64,000 nucleotides of DNA from an uncultured Pelagibacteraceae bacterium (GCA_902614055.1 CACMJX010000002.1:47291-111290); one strand, 5' to 3'. Shown: positions 36,613 to 46,835, counted from the stretch's first letter. Translations and numbers: made by a program. The notes: a model not told the origin generated them from the sequence alone.

Positions 36613-37221
36613 CTATTCTTTAATAAATCGTAAGTATCTATTCTGAATAGAAAGATCGTCCTTAAATTGACCTAAAAAGTAATTAGTAACTGTAGATGCT
36701 CTTTCTTTTTTTATCCCTCTAGTAGTCATACATTGATGAGCTGCATCGATTGTTACTGCAACACCCTTAGCATCAAGAGCAGTCATAATTGATTTAGCAA
36801 TTTGTAGTGTTAATCTTTCTTGTGTTTGCAACCTTTTTGCAAATACATCAACAACCCTTGCTAGCTTACTTAGTCCTACAACTCTTTCTTTTGGTATGTA
36901 TGCAACGTGTGCCATACCCAATATTGGAACCATATGATGTTCGCAATGACTTTGCACAGATATATTCTTTTGAATTACCATGTCATTATATCCTTCAACG
37001 TCACCAAAAGTTTTTTCTAAAACTTTATTAGCATCCTCTTTATACCCACTAAAAAATTCCTTATATGCTTTTATTACTCTCTTTGGTGTTTCTAACAAAC
37101 CTTCTCTATTTGGATCCTCACCAATCCAAGTTAATATCTTAATCAAAGCTTCTTCAGCTTCTTTATCTGAAACTTGTTTAGTCTCTAAATTTTTATTGTC
37201 TGTGTCTTTTACTAATTTCAT
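36613..37221 (-). CDS. folE: GTP cyclohydrolase I
   Basis: A 202-residue FolE that makes dihydroneopterin triphosphate from GTP, the first step of folate synthesis. Zinc ligands are visible as Cys and His in SHCEHHMVPILG near residues 91-102 and Cys in HQCMTTRG near 162; the catalytic His lies between. The C-terminal half (RLQTQERLTLQIAKSI) is typical. Folate supply fits a region rich in folate-dependent demethylases. Confidence 0.95.
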   Translation of the reverse strand: MKLVKDTDNKNLETKQVSDKEAEEALIKILTWIGEDPNREGLLETPKRVIKAYKEFFSGYKEDANKVLEKTFGDVEGYNDMVIQKNISVQSHCEHHMVPILGMAHVAYIPKERVVGLSKLARVVDVFAKRLQTQERLTLQIAKSIMTALDAKGVAVTIDAAHQCMTTRGIKKERASTVTNYFLGQFKDDLSIQNRYLRFIKE

Positions 37222-37300
37222 AGCGCCTTTTTATACAGTAAATCCTTAAATTTAAAATATTTAATATATTCAGTAATATGTTAGATAATGCGACTTATAT

Positions 37301-37768
37301 ATGTTTAAAAAAAGAGAAAATGTCGCTGATATAGAGGAAGGTAACCTTTTATCTCCAAAATTCGATAATGATGGCTTAATCCCTGTAATTACAACATGTG
37401 CAGAAACTAAAGAGATCCTAATGCACGGTTATATGAATGTTGAAGCTTTAAAATTAACAATAGAAACAAAAGAAGCTCACTACTGGAGCAGGTCTAGAAA
37501 AGAAATTTGGCATAAAGGAAAAACTAGCGGCTTTACTCAAAAAGTAAAAGAAATAAGAATTGACGATGATCAAGATGCAGTTTGGATAACTGTAGATATT
37601 GGTGATGGTGCAAGTTGTCATGTTGGTTACAGATCATGTTTTTATAGATCAGTACCTACAGGCAAAATTGAAAATGGACGTAAAGTAGAAATGAAATTTG
37701 AAGAAGAAAAGAAAAAATTTGATCCAGAAGTTGTTTATAAAGGACAACCTAATCCTACTAAAATTTAA
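37301..37768 (+). CDS. hisI: Phosphoribosyl-AMP cyclohydrolase
   Basis: A 155-residue stand-alone HisI, without the HisE fusion. It has SRSRKEIWHKGKTSG near residues 63-77, Mg-binding DDDQDA near 88 and zinc cysteines in ASCHVGYRSCFYR near 104-116. The enzyme opens the adenine ring in the third step of histidine synthesis. Its stop shares a base with the DUF2237 gene. No other his genes are in the window. Confidence 0.95.
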   Translation: MFKKRENVADIEEGNLLSPKFDNDGLIPVITTCAETKEILMHGYMNVEALKLTIETKEAHYWSRSRKEIWHKGKTSGFTQKVKEIRIDDDQDAVWITVDIGDGASCHVGYRSCFYRSVPTGKIENGRKVEMKFEEEKKKFDPEVVYKGQPNPTKI

Positions 37769-38142
37769 TGAGTGAGGCTCAAAAAAACGTTCTTGGTGAA
37801 GATCTTGAAGAATGTTCAAAAAATCCATTGACTGGTTGGTACAGAGACGGTTGTTGTAACACAGATGAAAACGATCGTGGTTTACACACAGTTTGTGTAA
37901 AAGTTAACGACGAATTTTTAGAATGGTGTAAGGAGGCTGGTAATGATTTGATAACACCTCACCCTGAATTTGGTTTTCCTGGATTGGTAGATGGAGATAA
38001 CTGGTGTGTATGTGCCAGTTGGGTTGCGAGAGCTTTAGAGGCGGGAATTGGATGTTCTATATATTTAAAAAAAACTCACGTTAATACTTTAAAGTTAGTG
38101 CCAATTGAAACTTTAAAAAAATTTGCAATAGATCTTTCTTAA
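37768..38142 (+). CDS. DUF2237 family protein
   Basis: A 124-residue protein matching the small DUF2237 family: LGEDLEECSKNPLTGWYRDGCC near the start, GLHTVCVKV, and FGFPGLVDGDNWCVCASWVARAL with conserved cysteines and tryptophans. The function is unknown. Members are soluble and often encoded singly. Translationally coupled to hisI here and convergent with ETF-quinone oxidoreductase, whose stop lies next base. Confidence 0.85.
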   Translation: MSEAQKNVLGEDLEECSKNPLTGWYRDGCCNTDENDRGLHTVCVKVNDEFLEWCKEAGNDLITPHPEFGFPGLVDGDNWCVCASWVARALEAGIGCSIYLKKTHVNTLKLVPIETLKKFAIDLS

Positions 38143-39762
38143 TTACATATTTCCGTACTTAGGTCCACCCCCACCTTCAGGCGTAACCCATGTAATATTT
38201 TGTGATGGCTCTTTTATATCACAAGTTTTACAATGAATACAATTTTGAGAATTAATTACAAATTTCTCAACATCATTTTCTTTTTGAATTTCATAAACTC
38301 CAACTGGACAATATCTTTGTGCAGGTTCATCGTATTTACCTAAAGTATATTTTATTGGTAAATCTTTGTCTTTAAGTTGAAGATGTACTGGTTGATTTTC
38401 AGCATGATTAGTTCCTGTTAGATAAACTGAACTTGTTTTATCAAATGTAATAACATTATCTGGTTTTGGGTAATCTATTTTTGGCATTTCACTTGCTGGT
38501 TTTAAAGTTTCATGATCAGCGTGTTTATGTTTAAGTGTGAATGGCAATCTTCCTTTAAATAAAATTTGATCAATCCCTGTAAATATTATTCCAAGAATTA
38601 AACCCCAACTAAAGCTAGGTTTAACATTTCTAGCCTCATATAACTCTTTATAAACCCAACTTTTTTTAAATTTTTCCTCATAATAAGATAATTCTTTGCT
38701 TGATTTTATGTGATCAATAATAGTTTCCGCTGCAATCATTCCACTTTTCATTGCAGTATGTGATCCTTTAATTTTTGGCATATTTAATGTACCAGCATCA
38801 CAACCAACTAATAATGCACCTGGCATAAACATCTTAGGTAGACTTTGAAAACCTCCCTCTATTAATGCTCTTGCTCCGTATGATATTCTTTTACCACCTT
38901 CTAATATTGATCTAATCGCAGGATGAGTTTTAAACTTTTGAAATTCGTCAAATGGTGAAAGATGTGGATTTTTATAATCAAGACCAATGACATATCCTAA
39001 AAATATTTGTTTATTTTCAGCATGATAAACAAAGCTTCCCCCGTAGGTGCTATTATCTAATGGCCAACCTGCAGTATGCATCACTAGACCTTCGTCGTGA
39101 TTTTCTTCTTTTAATTCCCAAATTTCTTTAAATCCTATTCCATACTGTTGTGGATCTTTTCCTTTATCTAAATCAAATTTTTTGATTAATTCTTTACCCA
39201 AATGTCCTCTACACCCTTCTGCAAAAACTGTAACTTTTGCGTGAAGTTCCATTCCTGGTTCATAACTATCTTTTTTATTACCTTCTTTATCTAAACCCAT
39301 ATCTTGAGTTGCTACACCCTTAACAGAACCATCTTCATTATATAAAACTTCACTTGCAGGAAAACCTGGGAATATTTCAACTCCAAGAGCTTCAGCTTGT
39401 TCTGCTAACCACCTGCATAGATTAGCTAGACTAATAATATAATTGTTATGATTTTGTTGTACTTTAGGTAATAACCAAGTTGGCCAACTAATTTTTTTTG
39501 TCTTTCCTAGAAATAGAAACTTTTCTTTGTTAACTTTTGTTTTAATTGGTGGATTAAGATCTTTCCAATTTGGCAATAGTTCATCTAAGGCTCGCGTTTC
39601 AAACACGTTCCCGGATAAAATATGTGCACCTATTTCAGATGCTTTTTCTAAAAGGCAGACATTAATATCTGGATTTAACTGCTTTAATTTTATTGCAGTT
39701 GAAAGTCCCGATGGTCCGCCACCTACGACTACTACATCGTATTCCATCACTTCTCTGGACAT
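38143..39762 (-). CDS. Electron transfer flavoprotein-ubiquinone oxidoreductase
   Basis: This 539-residue ETF-QO passes electrons from reduced ETF to the quinone pool at the membrane. It has the FAD motif VVGGGPSGLST near residues 12-22, a membrane-associated central part, and a C-terminal 4Fe-4S domain with CPVGVYE and NCIHCKTCDIKEP. It is the last gene of the 17-gene directon starting at 54188 and lies just after EtfA. This makes the ETF-reducing dimethylglycine-type dehydrogenases upstream, at 41486 and 50741, its obvious partners. Confidence 0.95.
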   Translation of the reverse strand: MSREVMEYDVVVVGGGPSGLSTAIKLKQLNPDINVCLLEKASEIGAHILSGNVFETRALDELLPNWKDLNPPIKTKVNKEKFLFLGKTKKISWPTWLLPKVQQNHNNYIISLANLCRWLAEQAEALGVEIFPGFPASEVLYNEDGSVKGVATQDMGLDKEGNKKDSYEPGMELHAKVTVFAEGCRGHLGKELIKKFDLDKGKDPQQYGIGFKEIWELKEENHDEGLVMHTAGWPLDNSTYGGSFVYHAENKQIFLGYVIGLDYKNPHLSPFDEFQKFKTHPAIRSILEGGKRISYGARALIEGGFQSLPKMFMPGALLVGCDAGTLNMPKIKGSHTAMKSGMIAAETIIDHIKSSKELSYYEEKFKKSWVYKELYEARNVKPSFSWGLILGIIFTGIDQILFKGRLPFTLKHKHADHETLKPASEMPKIDYPKPDNVITFDKTSSVYLTGTNHAENQPVHLQLKDKDLPIKYTLGKYDEPAQRYCPVGVYEIQKENDVEKFVINSQNCIHCKTCDIKEPSQNITWVTPEGGGGPKYGNM

Positions 39763-39783
39763 ACTAATTTCTTACAGTATTTG

Positions 39784-40737
39784 TTATTTTTGTATAGTGT
39801 TTAATTTGTTCAGTTCCTCTAAGAATTGAGGAAGTGCTTCGAATAAATCAGCTTCTAGGCCGTAATCTGCGACACTAAAAATAGGTGCTTCACCATCTTT
39901 ATTTATAGCAACAATAACTTTACTTTCTTTCATTCCTGCTAAATGTTGAATGGCTCCAGAAATTCCAACTGCTATATAAAGATCAGGTACAACAACTTTT
40001 CCTGTTTGTCCTACTTGATGTTCGTTTGTAATATATCCAGCATCAACCGCAGCTCTTGAAGCTCCTATTGCAGCATTTAATTTATCCGCTACATCAGTTA
40101 TTAATTTGAAATTTTCTCCGCTTTGCAAGCCTCTACCACCTGAAATTACAATTCTAGCTGTACCTAATTCAGGTCTATCTGATTTGATTTCTTCTCTATT
40201 AATAAATTTCGTATTTTCAGTTTGGTCTGCTGCATCTATTTTTTCTATTTCGGCAGATCCTCCAGTTGTTTCAGCCGCTTCAAATGATGTTGGTCTTATA
40301 GTAACACATTTTTTTTCATCGTTACTTTTAACTGTAGCAAATGCATTTCCAGCATAAATTGGTCTTAAAAAGGTATCAGGAGATATAACTTTTATAATAT
40401 CACTTACTTGTGAAATATCTAATAATGCTGCAACTCGTGGCATAAGGTTTTTTCCAAATGTATTTGCTGAGCAAATAATATGTGAATATTTATCAGCGTG
40501 TTTTAAAATTGCTGCAGTATAATTCTCAGCAATATAATTTTCATAAATTTCATGATCTATATGAAGAACTTTTTTTACTAAAGGAATTTCAGACAAAGAT
40601 TTTGCAACATCATCTGCCTTACTTCCAATTAACAAAACATGAAGATCTTGATCTATTTGTGATGAAGCTGTAATCGCATTTAAAGTAAATGGTTTTACTT
40701 CTTTGTTGTTATGCTCTGCTATTAATAAAACTGACAT
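39784..40737 (-). CDS. etfA: Electron transfer flavoprotein, alpha subunit
   Basis: A 317-residue EtfA. The C-terminal FAD domain carries SGGRGLQSGENF near 200 and GQTGKVVVPDLYIAVGISGAIQHLAGM split over residues 250-276, the characteristic FAD-binding signature. It starts on the stop of etfB (shared base), so the two subunits are made together. It accepts electrons from dehydrogenases encoded in the same directon. Confidence 0.96.
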   Translation of the reverse strand: MSVLLIAEHNNKEVKPFTLNAITASSQIDQDLHVLLIGSKADDVAKSLSEIPLVKKVLHIDHEIYENYIAENYTAAILKHADKYSHIICSANTFGKNLMPRVAALLDISQVSDIIKVISPDTFLRPIYAGNAFATVKSNDEKKCVTIRPTSFEAAETTGGSAEIEKIDAADQTENTKFINREEIKSDRPELGTARIVISGGRGLQSGENFKLITDVADKLNAAIGASRAAVDAGYITNEHQVGQTGKVVVPDLYIAVGISGAIQHLAGMKESKVIVAINKDGEAPIFSVADYGLEADLFEALPQFLEELNKLNTIQK

Positions 40738-41486
40738 TAAATTACCTTAGCCTCATTTTTTAATTTTTGTACCAATTCCTCAACACTTGCAACTTTAATA
40801 CCCGCTTTTCTTTTTGGCGGTTCTTCGATCTTAATATGTTCTATTCTAGGGTTTGTATCAACTCCTAGATCTGACGCATTAATCTGTTCAATAGGTTTTT
40901 TCTTAGCCTTCATGATATTTGGCAGTGACGCATATCTTGGCTCATTTAATCTTAAATCACATGTAACAATAGCTGGTGTATTAACTTCAATTGTTTCTAA
41001 ACCCTCATCAACTTCTCTAGTCACTTGTAATGATTTATCGTTTACTTCTATTTTTGAGGCAAAAGTTGCTTGTGGCCAATTTAAATGTGCTGCTAACATT
41101 TGGCCTGTTTGATTACAGTCATCATCAATTGCTTGTTTACCCATAAAAACTAAGTCTGGATTTTCTTTTTCAACAATTTTTTTTAAAATTTTAGAAACAG
41201 CAAGAGGCTCAATGTTGCCATCAACCTTTACATGAATTCCTCTATCCGCTCCTACTGCTAAAGCTTTTCTAACTGTTTCTTGAGCTTTCTCTTCACCAAC
41301 AGTAACTGCTATTATTTCTGTTGCTTTACCTGACTCTTTTATTTTTACAGCTTCCTCAATAGCATTATCATCTGGTGGGTTTGTAGACATTTTAACGTTA
41401 TCGGTAACAACCCCACTACCGTCCTCTTTAACTCTAATTTGGACGTTATAATCAATAACTCTTTTTACAGCGACTAAAATTTTCAT
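40737..41486 (-). CDS. etfB: Electron transfer flavoprotein, beta subunit
   Basis: A 249-residue EtfB with the conserved [13 protein letters not shown] start, [16 protein letters not shown] near residue 37, the AMP-binding [14 protein letters not shown] near 120 and [21 protein letters not shown] near 177-197. It dimerises with EtfA. The start is coupled to the stop of the dehydrogenase paralogue at 41486, which strongly links the pair functionally. Confidence 0.96.
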   Translation of the reverse strand: MKILVAVKRVIDYNVQIRVKEDGSGVVTDNVKMSTNPPDDNAIEEAVKIKESGKATEIIAVTVGEEKAQETVRKALAVGADRGIHVKVDGNIEPLAVSKILKKIVEKENPDLVFMGKQAIDDDCNQTGQMLAAHLNWPQATFASKIEVNDKSLQVTREVDEGLETIEVNTPAIVTCDLRLNEPRYASLPNIMKAKKKPIEQINASDLGVDTNPRIEHIKIEEPPKRKAGIKVASVEELVQKLKNEAKVI

Positions 41487-43921
41487 TAAGCTCTCAATAA
41501 TTTATTTTCTGCATCATAAGGACTTTCTTCTAAAATTGTTGCCTCATGCATTTTACCAAGTATATCAATCCTTAGTTTTTGTCCAACATTTGCTAACTCA
41601 GGTTTAACCATTCCTAGTGCGATAGATTTTCCTAGTCTAAATCCAAAGTCACCACCAGTTGCACGTCCTACAACACTTCCATTTTCATAAATTGGGTTAT
41701 TTCCTAATACATCTGCATCGTTAGTTTCGTGAACCTCTAGAGTTACAAGCTTGTTATCAAAGCCTTTTTCTCTCCATTTATTTAAGGCATCAAGTCCAAT
41801 AAAACTTCCTTTGTTTGGATGAATAAATCTATCTAATCCACTTTCGTAAGGTGAATACTCAATTGATAATTCAGTTCCTACTAGTTTGTAGGATTTTTCA
41901 ACTCTTAAACTGTTCATTGCTCTTATACCATAAGGTTTTAAACCTAAGTCTTGACCTGCGTCTATAAGTTTATCGAAAATATGATTTTGATATTCAATAG
42001 GATGATGAAGTTCCCATCCTAGCTCTCCCACAAAATTAACTCTCATTGCATTTACTGGTGCAAAGCCAACATCAACTTGCTTTGCGCTTAGCCATTTAAA
42101 ATTTTCATTTGAAAAATCATCATTTGACACCCTTTGCATTAATTCTCTTGCTTTCGGTCCTGATACTACAAGTACACCTTTACTATTTGTTAAGTTCTCA
42201 AATTGAACTGATCCATCTTTTGGCATCCAGCCAAATATCCAATCGTGATCCAATCTTTGGTAAGCCCCGGCAGAAACAAGATAAAAACTATTTTCTGACT
42301 CTCTCATAATTGTAAATTCTGAATGAACACCGCCTTTGGTATTCAATGCGTGACATAAATTAATTCTACCTACTTTTTTTGGTAATTTATTAGCTACCAA
42401 ATTATCTAAAAATTCTTCAGCTCCAGGTCCTTTAATTCTGCATTTAGCAAATGCGGTCATATCTAGCAGTCCAACATTTTCTTTTACATTTTTGCACTCT
42501 TTTTCAACTGCTTTGAACCAATTAGATCTTCTAAATGACCAATCATCCTTTTGTTCCATGCCGTCAGTTGCAAAAAAGTTTGGTCTTTCCCATCCAAATT
42601 TTTGACCAAAAACTGCGCCAAGATTTTTCATTCTGTCATAACACGGGGCTGTTCTTAAAGGTCTTGCAGCTGGTCTTTCTTCATCTGGAAAGTGAGTTAT
42701 AAATACATGACTGTAAGCTTCTTCATTCTTCTCTTTAAGATATGATTTTGAGCAATAATCTCCATATCTTCTTGGTTCTACTCCAAGCATATCAATTGTA
42801 GGTTCACCATCAACAATCCACTCTGCTAATTGCCATCCGGCTCCACCGGCTGCTGTAATTCCAAAACTATGACCTTCATTAATCCAAAAGTTCTTTAATC
42901 CCCATGCTGGACCAACTATCGGATTTCCATCTGGAGTATAGCAAATAGCACCGTTGTAAACTTTTTTAACACCTACCTCTCCAAATGCTGGAACTCTATG
43001 AATAGCTCCTTCAATATGAGGAGCAAGTCTATCTAGATCCTCTTGGAAAAGTTCATACTCAGATTCCTTTGAAGGACCATCTACATAACAAGCAGGTGCC
43101 CCATCTTCATATGGTCCTAAAATTAAACCACCTGCTTCCTCTCTCATGTACCATCTGCTATCACTATCTCTTAAAACTCCCATTTCAGGAAGACCTTCCT
43201 TTTTTCTTTTTAGAATTTCTGGGTGTGGTTCTGTTACAATGTATTGATGTTCAACTGGTATTACTGGAATATCTAAACCAACCATCTTGCCAGTTTGTCT
43301 AGCAAAATTTCCTGAACATGAAATTACATGTTCACATTCTATAGATCCTTTATCTGTTTCAACAACCCATCCATCCTTATTCTGTTTCATTGCAAGAACT
43401 GTAGTATTTCTATAAATCTCAGCACCTCTATTTCTTGCGCCAGTTGCTAATGCTTGCGTTAAATCAGCTGGTTGAATGTATCCATCTTCGGGATGTTGTA
43501 TTGCTCCAATTAAATCATTTGTATTACACAAAGGCCAAATTTCTTTTACTTGGTCTGGTGTTAGAAATTTTACATCTACTCCAATAGTTTTTGCAACTCC
43601 AGCGTATTGATGATACTCATCCATTCTATCTTTGTTGTCCGCCAATCTAATATTTGAAACAACACTGAAACCGACGTTCTTACCTGTTTCTTCCTCTAAA
43701 CTTTTATAAAGATTAACTGCATATTTATGTAACTGGCCAACTGAGTAACTCATGTTAAATAATGGAAGTAGACCAGCTGCATGCCATGTTGAACCTGATG
43801 TCAATTCCTTTCTTTCAATCAAAACAACATCAGACCAGCCTTTTTTAGCTAAGTGATACAGAGCACTAACACCAACAACTCCACCACCTACTACTACAAC
43901 TTTTGCTTTTGATTTCATCAT
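41486..43921 (-). CDS. Dimethylglycine/sarcosine dehydrogenase family protein (paralogue 2)
   Basis: The 811-residue protein has the FAD motif VVGGGVVG near residues 10-17, the covalent-flavin His at 47 in STWHAAG, an oxidase-like domain to about residue 420 and a GcvT-type folate domain after it ([25 protein letters not shown]). It should demethylate dimethylglycine or sarcosine to feed methylene-THF and reduce ETF. It abuts etfB with a shared base, so it is the dehydrogenase most directly wired to the ETF chain. Which of the two substrates it takes cannot be told. Confidence 0.92.
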   Translation of the reverse strand: MMKSKAKVVVVGGGVVGVSALYHLAKKGWSDVVLIERKELTSGSTWHAAGLLPLFNMSYSVGQLHKYAVNLYKSLEEETGKNVGFSVVSNIRLADNKDRMDEYHQYAGVAKTIGVDVKFLTPDQVKEIWPLCNTNDLIGAIQHPEDGYIQPADLTQALATGARNRGAEIYRNTTVLAMKQNKDGWVVETDKGSIECEHVISCSGNFARQTGKMVGLDIPVIPVEHQYIVTEPHPEILKRKKEGLPEMGVLRDSDSRWYMREEAGGLILGPYEDGAPACYVDGPSKESEYELFQEDLDRLAPHIEGAIHRVPAFGEVGVKKVYNGAICYTPDGNPIVGPAWGLKNFWINEGHSFGITAAGGAGWQLAEWIVDGEPTIDMLGVEPRRYGDYCSKSYLKEKNEEAYSHVFITHFPDEERPAARPLRTAPCYDRMKNLGAVFGQKFGWERPNFFATDGMEQKDDWSFRRSNWFKAVEKECKNVKENVGLLDMTAFAKCRIKGPGAEEFLDNLVANKLPKKVGRINLCHALNTKGGVHSEFTIMRESENSFYLVSAGAYQRLDHDWIFGWMPKDGSVQFENLTNSKGVLVVSGPKARELMQRVSNDDFSNENFKWLSAKQVDVGFAPVNAMRVNFVGELGWELHHPIEYQNHIFDKLIDAGQDLGLKPYGIRAMNSLRVEKSYKLVGTELSIEYSPYESGLDRFIHPNKGSFIGLDALNKWREKGFDNKLVTLEVHETNDADVLGNNPIYENGSVVGRATGGDFGFRLGKSIALGMVKPELANVGQKLRIDILGKMHEATILEESPYDAENKLLRA

Positions 43922-43961
43922 GCGATTTTTACTAAATTTTTTCTATAAACTAAACATAATT

Positions 43962-44177
43962 CTAATAGGGATAATCATCATCATCGTCATCTCTCCAACC
44001 CATTTGGTACATTAAATATGCGGCAGTTATTACACTCACCACTCCTGCAGCCATACCAAAATTTACTCCCATAGTTTGTCCAAAATAATACCAACCTATC
44101 TGGGTGGCACCAATCGGTGGGATACAAAGAATTGCCATAAGTATTGCAATTCGTACTGGAAAACTAGGTTTTTTCAT
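43962..44177 (-). CDS. Small two-helix membrane protein with acidic tail
   Basis: A 71-residue protein starting at the ATG at 44177, which shares a base with the stop of the upstream gene. It has two hydrophobic segments (about residues 10-30 and 36-58) and ends in DDDDDDYPY, an unusually acidic C-terminus. The longer reading from 44231 lies inside the neighbouring gene. Function unknown; no family recognised. Confidence 0.7.
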   Translation of the reverse strand: MKKPSFPVRIAILMAILCIPPIGATQIGWYYFGQTMGVNFGMAAGVVSVITAAYLMYQMGWRDDDDDDYPY

Positions 44178-44650
44178 TAAATAGAAGAGCCCATTGGTAT
44201 TGGTTGAGATACTGCAGTAGTGAGCCAACAATTTTTTAAAAATCCATCAACTTCGTATTTTTCAACTTGCCATTTGAATTTGTAATATTTTTTATCCTTG
44301 TCCATAATGGTTACTTCAAATGTCGATACACCTTTTGATTTATAAACTTCTACAATTTCATAATTTTTGTGGTTTAAAAGCATTGAATAAGAATCGGTCT
44401 TAATCATGTTTTTAAATCTCTCAATAGGTCCTGTAACTCTTTGATTGTTTGGGTGAGCAAAAAACCAGGTTTGAATGATACCGCTGTCTTTTTCAGGACT
44501 ATCGTTCCTCATTAAAGCATTTAGTTGTATCTCAATAACTTCTCTTGGTTTTATTTCTGGGTTTGGTTTTCTTATGTCGGCATATAATTCATTTAAAGAA
44601 AAAATAAATAGAAATAAGATGCTATATATTGCTGGCTGTATTTTTAACAT
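44177..44650 (-). CDS. Secreted DUF4864-like protein
   Basis: The protein is 157 residues from the ATG at 44650, which exposes a signal peptide (MLKIQPAIYSILFLFIFSLNELYA); longer starts at 44677 and 44731 would place it inside the NADPH-quinone-reductase-like gene. The mature part (REVIEIQLNALMRND, MLLNHKNYEIVEVY, KFKWQVEKYEVDGFLKNCW) matches the DUF4864 family of NTF2-like secreted proteins. Its role is unknown. It overlaps the upstream gene end by 29 bases. Confidence 0.72.
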   Translation of the reverse strand: MLKIQPAIYSILFLFIFSLNELYADIRKPNPEIKPREVIEIQLNALMRNDSPEKDSGIIQTWFFAHPNNQRVTGPIERFKNMIKTDSYSMLLNHKNYEIVEVYKSKGVSTFEVTIMDKDKKYYKFKWQVEKYEVDGFLKNCWLTTAVSQPIPMGSSI

Positions 44651-45191
44651 CTTCCAAAAATTCAATTCTTTTTTCATTTGAGACAAATGGTACAGCAAAA
44701 TATCGTTTATAGGCAATGTCATAAATACCACACTTATTAAAAATACCTTTTTTAATTCTTCTAAGGGGTAAATTTAAAAAAAAATCTGTAATTGAAAATC
44801 TTGGAGAGCCATATGTGCAGAAAATTATAGCTTTTTTACTTTTTAGTTTTCCTACAGCATATCCATGGTTACCGATAAGTTTCTTAAAAGAAAAAGCCCA
44901 AGGTGGTGCTAACACTTTATCTATCCAACCCTCTAATATTGCTGGCATTCTATAGTTCCAAATAGGTGCTACAAGGACAATTAAATCAGATTCATCTATT
45001 TTTTTTCTGTGACCTAAAACTACTTCGTCAGCTTTTTCGCCAGCATATACTGGGTTAAACTTTTCTTTATATAAATCTATACATTCTACTGAATGACCTT
45101 TTTCTTCTGCTGATTTTATAAAAGCATCTTTGATTGCTGAATTGAAAGATTTTTCATTATAGTGACCATAAACCAAAAATACTTTTTTCAT
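44622..45191 (-). CDS. Flavodoxin-like NAD(P)H dehydrogenase (quinone)
   Basis: This 189-residue protein has the flavodoxin-fold arrangement of the NQO/KefF family: a KKVFLVYGHYNEKSFN start, the FMN/FAD-contacting APIWNYRMPAILEGWIDKV near residues 75-93, and ATYGSPR-like FCTYGSPRFS near 123. Members reduce quinones with NAD(P)H as detoxification or regulate potassium efflux. It shares its start with the CoA-binding gene stop. No obvious link to betaine metabolism. Confidence 0.83.
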   Translation of the reverse strand: MKKVFLVYGHYNEKSFNSAIKDAFIKSAEEKGHSVECIDLYKEKFNPVYAGEKADEVVLGHRKKIDESDLIVLVAPIWNYRMPAILEGWIDKVLAPPWAFSFKKLIGNHGYAVGKLKSKKAIIFCTYGSPRFSITDFFLNLPLRRIKKGIFNKCGIYDIAYKRYFAVPFVSNEKRIEFLEDVKNTASNI

Positions 45192-45658
45192 TAATCTTTC
45201 AGAACTGGAAAAACTGGATTAGATTTTTGAAAAAGTTTTTGATATTCCTGCTTTATGCATCTGTTGGAAATAAATTCAATATTTTCTTTGTCAGCAATCA
45301 CTTTAGCCTCATCGCTATGAATTCCATACTGCAACCATAATACTTTAGTTCCTTTTTGAATTGCTTCTTTTGCAATAGCCTCTGCTTCGCTTGAAGGTCT
45401 AAAAACATCAACTATATCGATCTCTTCTTTAACATTATCCAAGCTTTCAACTATTGGTTCACCATTTACAATTTCACCTACAGCAAAAGGGTTTATAGGT
45501 ATCACTTTATAACCAAAGTTTTGCATATACTTCATGACTACGTTTGCAGGTTTTCTTTTAAGATTTTTTTTATCTTCCCCTTTTTTCTCAGAACTTACGC
45601 CAATCATTGCAATGACTTTTGATTTTCTTAAAATGGATTTAATTTGATCGTCGTTCAT
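45191..45658 (-). CDS. CoA-binding protein, YccU type
   Basis: A 155-residue Rossmann-fold protein of the CoA_binding_2 family: VIAMIGVSSEKKGED near residues 15-29, NFGYKVIPINPFAVGE near 50, DIVDVFRPSSEA near 83-94 and WLQYGIHSDEA near 112. The family resembles the CoA-binding domain of succinyl-CoA synthetase and has no proven function. It lies between the enoyl-CoA hydratase-like gene and the quinone reductase gene in the directon. Confidence 0.85.
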   Translation of the reverse strand: MNDDQIKSILRKSKVIAMIGVSSEKKGEDKKNLKRKPANVVMKYMQNFGYKVIPINPFAVGEIVNGEPIVESLDNVKEEIDIVDVFRPSSEAEAIAKEAIQKGTKVLWLQYGIHSDEAKVIADKENIEFISNRCIKQEYQKLFQKSNPVFPVLKD

Positions 45659-45679
45659 AATTTAAATTAAAAATAATTA

Positions 45680-46453
45680 TTATTTATTTTTCCAGTTAGG
45701 TTTTCTTTTTTGTAAAAAAGCTGATATTCCCTCTTTTGCATCTTGTGAAGCCATATTTAAAGTCATCATTTTACTCGTAAATTTGTATGCATCTCCTAAT
45801 GGCATTTCTAATTGTTTGTAGAAAGCTTGTTTACCAATTTTAATTGTTAAATTTGATTTTGAAGAAATGGTTTTTGCAATTTTTAAAACTTCTGAATTAA
45901 GTTTTTTGCTTGAAAAACAATCATTAATTAAACCAATATCTTTTGCATATTTAGCATTTATTGGCTCTCCAGTTAAAAGCATCTTCATCATGATTTTACG
46001 AGTTACTTTTCTACTCACAGCAACCATCGGAGTACTGCAGAAAAGTCCTATATTTACTCCTGGTGTTGCAAAGGTGGCATTTGTTGTACTGTAAGCAAGG
46101 TCACAACTTGCGGCTAACTGACATCCAGCTGCATAAGCTGCACCATGTACTTTTGCAATAACAGGCTTCTTTCCTTCAACAATTTTCATCATTAATTTTG
46201 AGCAAAGATTAAATAATTTTAAGTGATTTAATCTATTTTTAATTCCACCAACCTCTTTAAGATTATGGCCGGCGCTGAATCCTTTACCTGATCCCTCTAA
46301 TATTATTACTCTTGTATTATCATCCTTATCTAATCGAGTAAAAGTATTCAAAAGATCCCTTAAAGTTTTAAATGAAAGTGAATTATAAGTTTTAGGATCA
46401 TTAATTATTACATTTGTAATTCCGTTTCCTAATTTTTTTGTTTTTACATTCAT
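45680..46453 (-). CDS. Enoyl-CoA hydratase/isomerase-fold protein, ECHDC3-like
   Basis: A 257-residue crotonase-fold protein. The oxyanion-hole segments are present (GKGFSAGHNLKE near residues 56-67 and HGAAYAAGCQLAASCDLAY near 104-122), but the two Glu residues that catalyse hydration are not: the first is Gln in GCQLA and the second is Gly in TPGVNIG. Sequence features such as AGHNLKE match the ECHDC3 subgroup, whose activity is uncertain. It is therefore doubtful as an acryloyl-CoA (AcuH) or methylthioacryloyl-CoA hydratase, although its position near the DddP-like gene would suggest one. Confidence 0.85.
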   Translation of the reverse strand: MNVKTKKLGNGITNVIINDPKTYNSLSFKTLRDLLNTFTRLDKDDNTRVIILEGSGKGFSAGHNLKEVGGIKNRLNHLKLFNLCSKLMMKIVEGKKPVIAKVHGAAYAAGCQLAASCDLAYSTTNATFATPGVNIGLFCSTPMVAVSRKVTRKIMMKMLLTGEPINAKYAKDIGLINDCFSSKKLNSEVLKIAKTISSKSNLTIKIGKQAFYKQLEMPLGDAYKFTSKMMTLNMASQDAKEGISAFLQKRKPNWKNK

Positions 46454-46460
46454 ATTGTAA

Positions 46461-46835
46461 TTATTTTAACTCACCATCTTCACGCATTTTAGCTCTAATT
46501 TTTGTGGCAGAAATTTTTTGTATTTCTTCAGACAATACTATCTCCTCAATTTTGTAACCAACTCCTCTCCCATAACAAATATTTGTAATATTTGGCACCA
46601 TCATTATTTTAAATCTTCCTTCAAATTCAGGATTTAATTTATTTTCAATATTTTTTTTTACCGTTTCAAAGTCGAATGGATTGTCATCAACTCCTTGAAC
46701 GTCTCTTATTTGAATACACACTTGACCGGTCTTTTTGATGATCTCTTTAAATAAAGTATAGTGACCCTCATGAAATGGCTGCCATCTTCCAAGCATTTGT
46801 GCTGTTGGTTTTTTATTATCCCATTCATAACTCAT
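46461..46835 (-). CDS. Small nucleotidyltransferase (HxGH family)
   Basis: This 124-residue protein has the nucleotidylyltransferase motif LGRWQPFHEGHYTLF near residues 15-29 (HEGH) and ISATKIRAKM near 108-117 (the ISxTxIR motif). It is short and has no second domain. Family members add CMP or AMP to a phosphorylated substrate (phosphoethanolamine, glycerol phosphate, NMN, pantetheine phosphate). It is coupled to the CysC-like kinase (shared base at 46835), so kinase and transferase may act on the same small molecule. Neither substrate is known. Confidence 0.8.
   Translation of the reverse strand: MSYEWDNKKPTAQMLGRWQPFHEGHYTLFKEIIKKTGQVCIQIRDVQGVDDNPFDFETVKKNIENKLNPEFEGRFKIMMVPNITNICYGRGVGYKIEEIVLSEEIQKISATKIRAKMREDGELK

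Noticed and set aside
45680..46453. AcuH (acryloyl-CoA hydratase) or DmdD
   Set aside because: Both catalytic glutamates of the crotonase family are absent.
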